NCBI GenBank assembly: GCA_947451145.1
Contig: CANFXW010000012.1
Coordinates: 43,612 to 107,611 of the forward strand
Source of the DNA: Sphingomonadaceae bacterium
Lineage (GTDB): Bacteria > Pseudomonadota > Alphaproteobacteria > Sphingomonadales > Sphingomonadaceae
Direction of reading: 5' to 3'
DNA length: 64,000 nucleotides
In this document: positions 1-8,299 of the stretch, piece by piece
How positions within the stretch are numbered: the stretch's first letter is position 1
How the letters are laid out: every line of letters begins with the position of its first letter
Notes under the pieces: generated by a model
The model's database searches: none
What the model was told of the DNA's origin: nothing
Seen by the model: the letters and a program-made list of their open reading frames with translations, nothing else
Position numbers and translations under genes: made by a program

Positions 1-2229
1 TATTCCGAGTTGCCCACGTTCGCAACCAACACAGCGATGGAAGCTGCCGGGATCGACAGCAGCGGAAATCGGGTTTCTGGAACTGTTCGCTTCATAACAT
101 CGCGCGAGCAGGGTTTTTTCATTTCCAGCACGCCGAGCGCAGCCTTTTTATGGGATGCTGCCAATGGCCTCACGCGCTTGCCTGACCTCGCGACGACACT
201 GTCTGATCCCGCTTTAGTTGTCATATCAGGCTCAACAGGGATCAGTCGTGATGGCTCGACGGTGTTGGGCTATTCTCGCGCAACTGACGGCATTTTTCAT
301 CCTGTTTTCTGGCGCGGTGGCGCCATCACCGACCTCGGCTTCCTATCCGGCAGATCGCCCACATCACCAGACTTATTTGATGATAATGCACATCAAGCGC
401 TCGCAGCTAGCGCTGGCGGCACCGTGATTGTCGGTCGGGTCGGTAGCGAATGCTGCGGCACTTCGGCGACAACGGATCGTGCTTGGCGCTGGTCGGCGGC
501 GACAGGGATGCAGGATTTACAGCAAATTGCCCTTAATGCTGGTCTTAATCTCAACGGCTATATTCTTTATGAAGCCAACGGCATTTCTGAAGACGGCCAG
601 TTTATTTCGGGAAACTCCTTCAACGCGGCGCAGGGTCAGTCGCTCGGCTACGTCCTGCAACTCGCGCAAATCACTCAATCCCGCCTGATCGTCACCATCC
701 GCCTGCCGGGAGTAACGCAAACCTCCATCATCAACCAGACGTTCAACACGCAGGTCGATGCAAAACTGAACGGCGCGACGGTGTTCACCCGCACCGTGAC
801 CGATCCGATCACCGGGGCTGGCGGCGTTACCGCGCTGGCCGATGCCCGCGCATCCTTGCAACAGACCAGTGGCCTGCGCCGCGTGGTGATCGGTGCACCG
901 ACACTGATCTCCAGCACCACCACCGTGCTGGGCACCACCAACGCCGTGGTCGATGTCGCCAGCGGAACTTCCACCAGCACAGCCACCGTCAACACCTTTG
1001 GCCCCGCCACCGTCGCCACCGGCGATCTTGGCACCTGCGCCACGCCTGCAGCGAGCAACACGAACCCCACCGGCTGTTCACTGCCGGGAACGTCGGTGAC
1101 GGTGGATGCGGGAATTTTGAACTCCAACGTGTTCACCAACACGATCAACTCGGTAACGCCCACCACGACGCCCACGGTCAACCAGCTGATTATCGCCAAG
1201 TGGCAGGTGAGTGCTACAGCGGGCAACCAGTTCGGCACGGTCCACGCGCTCGTCGGACCTGCGGCGTTTGATCGCGGCGACCGGCTGATCGGGCAGCTCC
1301 TCGGAATGGGGGGCAGCGGCCAGAGCGAGAGCGCCAACCGCGTCGCCCGCACTGCCATGCCGATGCGTGATGCCAGCGGGCTTGGCGGCGAAAGCGGTGC
1401 GCTGACCATGTTCGGTGGCTATTTCGGCAACTGGCAACACACCGATGCGGATGCATCCGTGCCGGTCGCCGATGTGAAGGGCAGCAGCAACGGCTTTGTT
1501 CTCGGGCTGGAAAAGGGCTTTGGCGCAGGCCGTGTGGGCGTGGCAGTGGATCATGGCACTTCGGACTACACCGTGCGCGATGCGACCTATCCCGAAACGC
1601 TCAGCTTCAGGCACACGCAGGTGGCGCTGTTCGCCGGATGGCAGGGCGGCGGGTTTTCGCTCGATGGCGCGGCGGCCTATGGCTTTGGCACGGCGCGGAC
1701 CTCGCTGGTTACGCCGACAACGCCTGCAACCGGCAAGCGCGATGTGCGGAGCTGGTCGCTGGGGGCACAGGCGGGCTATACGGTGCCGCTGGGCAAGTCT
1801 GCCAGCGCCGAGTTGGTGGGTGGCCTGCGCCACACCTCGGCAAGCCTCAAAGCCTTCACCGAGACCGGCGGCCCCAGCCCGCTGCTGGGCAAGGCACAGA
1901 CCGTCAAGCGCACCCGGGTATATGGCGGGATCGATGTGCAGGCCGGGATCGCACTGGGCAGCCTCACGCTTACTCCGCGCCTTCACGCCCGCTATGCGCA
2001 TGATAGCGGCGATGCCAGCGGCACGGCGGACATGGTCTTCGCCAGCGCCCCCGGCGGCCCGGTGATGCAGGCGCTCGGCCCGGGTGTGGGCCGTGATGTG
2101 GCGGAACTGGGCGGATCGCTCGACGCGGCGGTGAGCGGCAATGTCCACGTTTGGGCCGGCTATGACGGCACCTTCCGCAAGGGAGGCCAAGCCCATGCGG
2201 CGAAGGCGGGGGTTACTGTTGTTTGGTGA
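1..2229 (+). CDS. HAF-repeat autotransporter, 3' part (5' end outside window)
   Basis: Surface or secreted protein whose C-terminal beta-barrel should insert in the outer membrane. The frame is open to the left edge, so the true start lies outside the window. The visible N-terminal ~210 residues hold beta-propeller-like HAF-type repeats (short strands such as AFLWDAANG, PVFWRGGAITDLG and AWRWSAATGMQDL). The middle is a Thr/Ser/Val-rich passenger stretch with four Cys. The last ~290 residues look like an autotransporter barrel, with alternating Gly/aromatic strands and a terminal aromatic signature (GVTVVW). The exact substrate or adhesive role cannot be read from sequence. No partner gene follows directly. 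Confidence 0.8.
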   Translation, partial: YSELPTFATNTAMEAAGIDSSGNRVSGTVRFITSREQGFFISSTPSAAFLWDAANGLTRLPDLATTLSDPALVVISGSTGISRDGSTVLGYSRATDGIFHPVFWRGGAITDLGFLSGRSPTSPDLFDDNAHQALAASAGGTVIVGRVGSECCGTSATTDRAWRWSAATGMQDLQQIALNAGLNLNGYILYEANGISEDGQFISGNSFNAAQGQSLGYVLQLAQITQSRLIVTIRLPGVTQTSIINQTFNTQVDAKLNGATVFTRTVTDPITGAGGVTALADARASLQQTSGLRRVVIGAPTLISSTTTVLGTTNAVVDVASGTSTSTATVNTFGPATVATGDLGTCATPAASNTNPTGCSLPGTSVTVDAGILNSNVFTNTINSVTPTTTPTVNQLIIAKWQVSATAGNQFGTVHALVGPAAFDRGDRLIGQLLGMGGSGQSESANRVARTAMPMRDASGLGGESGALTMFGGYFGNWQHTDADASVPVADVKGSSNGFVLGLEKGFGAGRVGVAVDHGTSDYTVRDATYPETLSFRHTQVALFAGWQGGGFSLDGAAAYGFGTARTSLVTPTTPATGKRDVRSWSLGAQAGYTVPLGKSASAELVGGLRHTSASLKAFTETGGPSPLLGKAQTVKRTRVYGGIDVQAGIALGSLTLTPRLHARYAHDSGDASGTADMVFASAPGGPVMQALGPGVGRDVAELGGSLDAAVSGNVHVWAGYDGTFRKGGQAHAAKAGVTVVW

Positions 2230-2728
2230 TCTTACAGGAAACCTTCATGCGTTGCTTCGGCAGGGGCCCCAAACGAGGCGGGGCATTTCGTCTAATTGTG
2301 CGGCAGCTTTCGCAAAAAGCAGTCCTTCCGGATTGCCCGCACTATTAGTCAGGGATCGGCGCTGGCGAATGTCCGCTTCTCTCGGTGGCATCGGCCATTC
2401 AGAGTGGCCTCGTCAGGATCAAACGTTTTCGCCTGAGCTTATCGGCACCTCGCGGCGAAAATCGCTTCGCCTATCGCCCCGATTTCGCGAGGGTATCGCT
2501 GCGCGGTTCTTGGCATTTGTCCTGTCCACCGCCATGTGAAGGCTCGCAGCCCATTGGCGGGCAACTGGCTGTTCCCTCCAAGTCAGTTGGAATTCGATTT
2601 GTAGTGCAGGGTGCTTGCAAGTTTCGGCAGGGATTGCACTATGTCACAATGCATCTCAATTGGCGCTTGGAAGCGCGCAAATGGCTGCTGGACGGAAAAA
2701 TGGATTCGGCTTCAGGAGAGAGTATCAA
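2230..2728. other. Intergenic stretch without a recognisable gene
   Basis: About 500 bases between the autotransporter stop and the nitronate monooxygenase start. Short open frames exist on the plus strand but none has a family signature, sensible composition or a good ribosome site. I see no tRNA, strong hairpin or repeat. The last ~15 bases hold the ribosome binding site of the next gene. It may contain a promoter, but none can be pointed to with confidence. Confidence 0.5.
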
Positions 2729-3718
2729 GTGCCATTACCCGCCGATCTTCGCGCCAGCATTACGCTTCCGGCCTTTGCCGCGCCCATGTTTCTGGTTAGC
2801 GGGCCCGAGCTTGCCATTGCCTGTTGTCAGGCCGGGATCATCGGCTCGCTGACCCGCAACCACTGCCGCGATCTGGAGGAGTTGGTCCAGCAGCTGAAGA
2901 CGGTCCGCTCTGCGCTCGACCGCTTCGCCGGAGAGCATCCCGGGCGCACGATTGGGCCGCTCAGTGTCAATATCTCGCCGAATTTCAGCCGTGATGTATT
3001 TCGTGAGCACCTTGAGGCCTGCCGCCAATATGGCGTGCGGATCATCGTCACTTCCGTGGGCAATCCGACCGAGAATGCACCTTTGGTGCAGGAATACGGG
3101 TTGCTCCACTTCCACGATGCGACAACCATTCGCTTTGCCGAAAAGGCGGCAGCGGCAGGCGTTGACGGCATCGTTTGCATCGGCGCGGGCGGGGGCGGCC
3201 ATGCGGGTACGATCAGCCACCTTGTTTTCGTGCCGCAAGTGCGACGGATGTTCGATGGCGTGATCGTGATGGCGGGGGCGATCTCAACCGGCGCGGCGAT
3301 CCGCGCGGGCGAGGTGCTGGGCGCTGACCTCGCCTATGTCGGCACACGCATGATCGCGACGCAGGAATCCGGCGCGCCCGATGCCTACAAGGCGATGCTG
3401 GTCGAAGGCGGGGTGACGGATGTGATCTATACCCGCGGCGTCAGTGGCTTGGCGGCGTCGTGGCTTAAGGCATCGCTCAAGGATATCGGGCTCGATCCCG
3501 ATAATCTGTTCTTGCCCGAAGGCCGCAGTACCGAGCATCTGCCTGCGGGCAAGAAGCCCTGGCGCGATATCTGGAGCGGCGGGCAAGGGATCGCGCTGAT
3601 CGACGATCTGCCGAGTGTCGCCGAGCTGGTTGCGCGGCTGCAGGCTGAATATGTCGAGGCCTGCGCTTTGCCCGATATGGCCGCTGCAGCGCGGGCTGCA
3701 CTTGGAACCCAGCAATGA
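2729..3718 (+). CDS. Nitronate monooxygenase (2-nitropropane dioxygenase family)
   Basis: FMN-dependent TIM-barrel oxygenase expected to oxidise nitronates; in alphaproteobacteria such genes often sit beside acyl-CoA genes. The protein is about 329 residues, the normal family length. It shows the N-terminal APMFLVSGPELA strand and the flavin/phosphate-binding GAGGGGHAG segment with the conserved His. The frame is open further upstream, but GTG at 2729 is preferred because AGGAGAG lies 8 bases upstream and the protein then starts directly before the conserved PLPADLRASITLPAFAAPM region. Its stop overlaps the following crotonase start (ATGA), so the two are co-translated. The physiological substrate is unknown. 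Confidence 0.85.
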   Translation: MPLPADLRASITLPAFAAPMFLVSGPELAIACCQAGIIGSLTRNHCRDLEELVQQLKTVRSALDRFAGEHPGRTIGPLSVNISPNFSRDVFREHLEACRQYGVRIIVTSVGNPTENAPLVQEYGLLHFHDATTIRFAEKAAAAGVDGIVCIGAGGGGHAGTISHLVFVPQVRRMFDGVIVMAGAISTGAAIRAGEVLGADLAYVGTRMIATQESGAPDAYKAMLVEGGVTDVIYTRGVSGLAASWLKASLKDIGLDPDNLFLPEGRSTEHLPAGKKPWRDIWSGGQGIALIDDLPSVAELVARLQAEYVEACALPDMAAAARAALGTQQ

Positions 3719-4449
3719 GCGAACCGCGTGTCTTGCGCCATGATGAAGGCGGTCTTGCCACGCTAACACTCAACCGGTCTGACAAGCTCAATGCTCTCGA
3801 CAATCAGGCGTTTCATGAGCTCGACGCGCACCTTGCCGATCTGGAGGGCCAGACCGACACGATTGGCTGCGTTGTGCTGCGCGGGGCCGGGCGGGGGTTC
3901 TGCTCGGGGGCAGATTTGCAGACGATCGCGCCCGTGACTGTCGTCTTCAAGCCGAAGGTCATCGACCGCCTTGCCGCCTTGCCCCAGCCGACGATCGCGG
4001 CGGTGCACGGCGTTTGCTTTACCGGCGGGCTCGAACTGGCGCTCGCCTGCGATTTCATCGTCGCCGATTCCGGCGCGCGGTTTGCCGATACCCACGGCAA
4101 ATGGGGACTGGTCGGTGCCTGGGGCATGATCCAGCGCCTACCTCGCCGCATTGGCGAACAGGCCGCCAAGGCGATGATGATGACCGCTCGGGTCGTTCCG
4201 GCTAGAGAGGCTCTGGCGCTGGGGCTTGCTGACTTGGTTGCACCGGAGGGCGAGCTGGACGCCACCCTCGCCGGATTTGCTGCACAGATCCTCGCCAACT
4301 CGTGGCATAGCAACATGCACACCAAACGGCTGATGCGCGTGGGCGAGGGCATGCCGCTGGCCGACGCGCTGGCTTGGCAACGCGACAATCCGCCCGGCAA
4401 CGCCCCCGACCATGCCGAGCGTGTCGCCGCATTCACCAAGAAGGCCTAG
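3715..4449 (+). CDS. Enoyl-CoA hydratase/isomerase (crotonase) family protein
   Basis: Acyl-CoA-binding crotonase-fold enzyme of 244 residues. The two oxyanion-hole segments are clear: FCSGADL and GVCFTGGLELALACDF. The region that in classic hydratases reads Pro-Glu before the Gly-rich loop reads Thr-His-Gly here (FADTHGKWGL), so the usual first catalytic Glu is not evident and a hydratase reaction should not be assumed; isomerase, hydrolase or other crotonase chemistry is possible. It overlaps the nitronate monooxygenase by four bases and is probably in the same transcript. The 228 bases after it, up to the end of selB, hold no gene I can recognise. Confidence 0.8.
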   Translation: MSEPRVLRHDEGGLATLTLNRSDKLNALDNQAFHELDAHLADLEGQTDTIGCVVLRGAGRGFCSGADLQTIAPVTVVFKPKVIDRLAALPQPTIAAVHGVCFTGGLELALACDFIVADSGARFADTHGKWGLVGAWGMIQRLPRRIGEQAAKAMMMTARVVPAREALALGLADLVAPEGELDATLAGFAAQILANSWHSNMHTKRLMRVGEGMPLADALAWQRDNPPGNAPDHAERVAAFTKKA

Positions 4450-4677
4450 CGGAAGGTAAGTCAACCCGATTGCGCCTGACCGCCATAGATGCAGTAACTG
4501 GCGCCACCACTTCCCGGCAGCCGGCATCCGGCAAGGTGCTGCATCCACACAGTCATGATGCAAGGAAACACTCCGGTCGACGAATGCATGTCTGGCGAAA
4601 GCAGTTGGAATTGATTGAAGGGACCCGGTCTGGTGAGGGCGTTCAGCCCCCGCGCATTTTGCAGAACATCGCGCCGT

Positions 4678-6630
4678 TCAGGGCATTCCGGCAAGGCCAA
4701 AGGCCTTGGTGTGAATCGGATCTGCCGCACCAACCACGGCCTCCCAGTCGCTGCGCATGCGGCGGCATTCGCCATGGCGCCGGGTGACGCCGATCCGGTC
4801 AAAGAATTCAAGTAACTGGATGATGAAGTTGCGGCCAATCCCGCTCGCGTCGCGCAGCTGCGCGGCGGTAAAGCCATTCGGCGATGCCGCATCCAGCTTT
4901 GCCGCAAGCGCGACGAGCGATGCGACGTGTTCGCGCACCATGAATTTCGTTTCGGTTACCTGCCAAAGATCGCCGCTCGAGCGCCGCCGCATCATCATCG
5001 CGGTTGCAGCGGCCTCGCTGCAGTGCAGTCCGCGCGCCAGCTCGGCAATGACTATGGGCTTTGGTTCATGGCCTTCGAACAGCGCCAATGCGCGCCGCCA
5101 GAAGTCGATCTCGATCTGGCTGAAGCTGGCAGAGTGACCGGGAAGGCGCAGCAGCGCACCCTCCACCTCGATCTGCCCCGCTGAAACGAGTGCACGCACA
5201 AGTGAAGTGAACAGTTCGGTAGAAACGGGTTCACCAATTGCCATTCGGGCAGCGCGGCGCGGCATTCCGCCTTCGCCGGGACGGTCACGGTGCCACAGTT
5301 CGAGCGTGCCCTTCAGAGCTAGGCCAAGTCTGTCAAACCGGCTGGCAGCGATGGCGATCGATTGCTTCTTGCCAGCCAGTACAATGTCAGCCTTGGCCAG
5401 CATATCTGCCATGGCATTGTCCGTCAGATTGCAGGCGCGCGCGAACCAGTGCGTATCGGGCTCGATCCCGGGCTCTGATGCCAGCGCCATGAGCTTGTCT
5501 GCCGGGTCTGTCTTCGCGAGCGCGGCGGCACGAGCCTCTCGCTCTGCCAGAGGGCGCCGTTTGGCTGTGGCAAGCGGATCGAACACTTTTCCGCCGCCAA
5601 GCAGTTCGCGGCCAGATTGATCGCGCAGGATGAAACGGTCGTCTGAAACGACCGTCGTCGGTTCGTCGAGAACCAGCTGGACAACAGCGTCCGTCCCCGG
5701 CGCGATGGCACGTTGGCGCGGCGTAAGCAGGCGCGCGCCTATGGCTGCGGCTCCGATGTGGAGCTGGACACGGACATCATGTTTCAATGGCGTTGGCCGC
5801 TCCGCCAGCAGGGTAAGGCTAACCTCCATTCTGGTGGTGGGGGCGTGAGCAGGATGGGCGAGCAGCCAGTCGCCGCGGTGAACTTCGTTCACTTCGATAC
5901 CGGCCAGATTAAGAGCGCAGCGCTCACCAGTACAGGCAGCCTCTACCTTGCGCCCTCCGCTCTGCAATCCGCGCAGGCGCACTTCGCGGCCCAGCGGCGA
6001 GACAATCAGGGCATCACCGAGCTCCACCCGGCCAGATACCACCGTACCGGTTACCACCGTGCCCGCTCCGGTGACTGAAAACGCGCGGTCTATCGCCAGG
6101 CGGAAGTGATGCGACTGATCGGAAGGCTGTGGATCCCTCGCGGCCAACAATGCGGTTGCGAGCGCGGGAATGCCTTCGCCGGTCAGCGTTGAAACCGGGA
6201 ATATCTGCGACCCGGCCAGAGTGGTGGTCCGGATTAATTCGTCAATGGTTTTGCGCACCTCTGCAAGACGTTCGGCATCGACCCGGTCGATCTTGGTCAA
6301 CACTACTGCCCCGCGGTCCACGCCAAGCAGGTTGAGGATGCGCAGGTGCTCCACCGTCTGCGGCATAATGCCATCATCGGCTGCGACCACCAGCAGCGCA
6401 AACCGGGCCCCGCTGAGGCCTGCGAGCATATTTCTGATAAAGCGTTCGTGTCCGGGAACGTCGATGAAGCCAATCGTCGGCCCGTCGTCCGGCCGCCAAT
6501 AGGCGAAGCCGAGATCGATAGATATGCCGCGCGCCTTTTCTTCCGGCAGCCGATCAGTTTCGATGCCGGTCAGGGTGCGGATCAGCGAGGTCTTGCCGTG
6601 ATCGATGTGTCCTGAAGTGACGATCAGCAT
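4678..6630 (-). CDS. selB: Selenocysteine-specific translation elongation factor SelB
   Basis: GTPase that delivers Sec-tRNA to UGA codons carrying a SECIS element. The 650-residue protein has the SelB G-domain signatures near the N-terminus: GHIDHGKTSL (G1), the DVPGHERFI G3 motif and the TKID G4 motif. EF-Tu-like beta-barrel domains 2 and 3 follow. The C-terminal ~250 residues look like the winged-helix repeats that bind SECIS RNA (RAARMAIGEPVST..., GFTAAQLRDASGIGRNF...). It starts at the ATG at 6630. The gene is transcribed away from the selenocysteine tRNA just 103 bases beyond its start. No selA, selD or selenoprotein is visible in the window. Confidence 0.95.
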   Translation of the reverse strand: MLIVTSGHIDHGKTSLIRTLTGIETDRLPEEKARGISIDLGFAYWRPDDGPTIGFIDVPGHERFIRNMLAGLSGARFALLVVAADDGIMPQTVEHLRILNLLGVDRGAVVLTKIDRVDAERLAEVRKTIDELIRTTTLAGSQIFPVSTLTGEGIPALATALLAARDPQPSDQSHHFRLAIDRAFSVTGAGTVVTGTVVSGRVELGDALIVSPLGREVRLRGLQSGGRKVEAACTGERCALNLAGIEVNEVHRGDWLLAHPAHAPTTRMEVSLTLLAERPTPLKHDVRVQLHIGAAAIGARLLTPRQRAIAPGTDAVVQLVLDEPTTVVSDDRFILRDQSGRELLGGGKVFDPLATAKRRPLAEREARAAALAKTDPADKLMALASEPGIEPDTHWFARACNLTDNAMADMLAKADIVLAGKKQSIAIAASRFDRLGLALKGTLELWHRDRPGEGGMPRRAARMAIGEPVSTELFTSLVRALVSAGQIEVEGALLRLPGHSASFSQIEIDFWRRALALFEGHEPKPIVIAELARGLHCSEAAATAMMMRRRSSGDLWQVTETKFMVREHVASLVALAAKLDAASPNGFTAAQLRDASGIGRNFIIQLLEFFDRIGVTRRHGECRRMRSDWEAVVGAADPIHTKAFGLAGMP

Positions 6631-6732
6631 TCAGTCGCCTTAGCCCGAAGGCATCCGGGTCACAATGCGCGGGGGAACTTGGCCGAACAGGCGCAACTGG
6701 ACGATGCAATTTCGCCCGCCTAAGGGGGGCGA

Positions 6733-6826
6733 GGAAGAGAAATGCTCCCGGTGGGGTGCCCGGACTTCAAATCCGGTGGGGGGCGCCCGGCGTCTCCGGC
6801 AGGTTCGACTCCTGCCTCTTCCGCCA
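6733..6826 (+). tRNA. selC: tRNA-Sec (anticodon TCA)
   Basis: About 94 nt including an encoded GCCA end. Acceptor GGAAGAG (6733-6739) pairs with CTCTTCC (6816-6822), discriminator G6823, then CCA. The anticodon stem CCGGA/TCCGG (6760-6764/6772-6776) encloses loop CTTCAAA with anticodon TCA at 6767-6769. There is a long variable arm (6777-6798) and T arm GCAGG-TTCGACT-CCTGC (6799-6815). The D arm can form 6 pairs (TGCTCC/GGGGTG, with wobbles) around loop CGGT, as is typical of Sec tRNAs. Acceptor plus T stem totals 12 pairs by my reading rather than the 13 usual in bacteria. It lies next to divergent selB, which supports the identity. Confidence 0.93.
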
Positions 6827-6999
6827 TTTGCCAGTCGCAATCGTCAGGCGGGCGGGATCGTCAGCGTCAGGCCCGAGCGGCCTGTACTCGCCTTTTCAAG
6901 GCGTGCTGGCCCCGGAACTATACCTAGCCGTCGATTTGCGATTTGCATCACCGCTGATCCTATAACGGCTGCAGCAGCCCCGGGACATCGAGTGATGAA

Positions 7000-8289
7000 A
7001 TGCTAAAGCGGATAAGCGTGTCAGATGTTGAGCTTGGCATGTTTGTCCATAAGCTCGAGGGAAGCTGGTTCAAGCATCCGTTCTGGAAATCGCGCTTTCT
7101 GCTGCAGGATGAGGCCATGCTGCATGATCTTCATGCCAGCGACGTTCCGGCCGTGGTTATCGATATTTCAAAGGGCTACGATGTCCGCCCGTTGACGGCG
7201 GCGCAGCGTGCGGAAAGTCAGGCTAGACAACCGCCACGCCTTGCCCGGCCATTCATTCGCGCGAGACCCCAAAACCGGATCGCGCCGACAGTCCAAAAGC
7301 CCGATCTGCGTTCCACCGCACCGCTTTCGATGGCGCGCGAATTCGGGCTGGCAAAGCAGGTGGCGGGCAAGAGCCGCAAGGCGATCAGCCGGGTCTTCCT
7401 GGAAAGCCGGCTTGGCAAGTCAATCAAGGTCAGCGTCGTCGAGCCGGTGATCGAAGACATCTTCGCATCGATGCAACGTAACCCGCATGCCTTCAACGGG
7501 CTGATGCGGTGCAAGCGGGATAATGATTACATCTATCGCCACGCGCTGGCCGTCAGCGCCCTGATGATCTCGCTGGGGCGGCAGATGAAACTGCCCCCTG
7601 CGCAGATCCGTGAGGCCGGTATGGCCGGGCTGCTGATGGATGTCGGCATCGGCCTGCTGCCGGTCGATCTCTCGCAATATAGCGGCGACTACCGCAATCT
7701 CGATCCCGCCATTCTCAACCGGCATATCATGCTGGGCTATGAGTATCTCGATGCCGGTGGGGGTATTTCGCCCGCGGTGCTTGATGTGGTGCTCAATCAC
7801 CATGAACTGATGGACGGCACGGGCTTTCCCAATCGCCTGTCCGGAGCACGGATCGACCGGCTCTCACGCATGGCAGCGATCTGCGATGCCTATGATTCCA
7901 TGGTCAGCGATACAGCTGATGGCTCGGGCATGGATCCGGCCAGCTCGCTGCAGCAGATGAAGATGATGAAGGGCTGGTTCGATCCCGACATCCTCGACAA
8001 ATTTGTCGAAACGCTGGGCGTCTTTCCGATCGGCTCGGTCGTTCTGCTGCGCTCTGATCGGCTGGCGATGGTCGTGGCACAAGACCCGGCCGATTACACC
8101 CGGCCGCGGGTGAAGCCGTTTTACACCAACGTCACCGGCAAGTTCATCCGGGCCGAGGAAATCGCGCTTTCAAATTGCTATGGCAAGGACGAGATCGTCG
8201 AGACGGTCGAGCCGTCCGACTTCGGCATCGAGGACTTCCCGAAGCTCAGGGAACGCCTGTTCGAAAACGCGCACAAAAGCGATTTGTGA
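7000..8289 (+). CDS. DUF3391/HD-GYP domain protein with degenerate HD motif
   Basis: Member of the family of cyclic-di-GMP phosphodiesterases. The N-terminal ~130 residues are a DUF3391-type region (GMFVHKLEGSWFKHPFW...). The HD-GYP domain starts near residue 180 (YRHALAVSALM). Key sites are altered: the HD doublet reads Met213-Asp214 (AGLLMDVGIG instead of LLHDIGK) and the GYP motif is GFP (HHELMDGTGFP). The loss of the metal-binding His makes phosphodiesterase activity doubtful; it may act as a c-di-GMP sensor or binding partner. It sits convergent to the CheB-like gene (10 bases apart) and near the chemotaxis operon, so a role in motility or surface behaviour is inferred. Confidence 0.85.
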   Translation: MLKRISVSDVELGMFVHKLEGSWFKHPFWKSRFLLQDEAMLHDLHASDVPAVVIDISKGYDVRPLTAAQRAESQARQPPRLARPFIRARPQNRIAPTVQKPDLRSTAPLSMAREFGLAKQVAGKSRKAISRVFLESRLGKSIKVSVVEPVIEDIFASMQRNPHAFNGLMRCKRDNDYIYRHALAVSALMISLGRQMKLPPAQIREAGMAGLLMDVGIGLLPVDLSQYSGDYRNLDPAILNRHIMLGYEYLDAGGGISPAVLDVVLNHHELMDGTGFPNRLSGARIDRLSRMAAICDAYDSMVSDTADGSGMDPASSLQQMKMMKGWFDPDILDKFVETLGVFPIGSVVLLRSDRLAMVVAQDPADYTRPRVKPFYTNVTGKFIRAEEIALSNCYGKDEIVETVEPSDFGIEDFPKLRERLFENAHKSDL

Positions 8290-8299
8290 CCGCCAGACC

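Noticed and set aside
1078..2196. 372-codon minus-strand ORF opposite the autotransporter barrel
   Set aside because: Shadow; His/Arg/Ala-rich, no domain.
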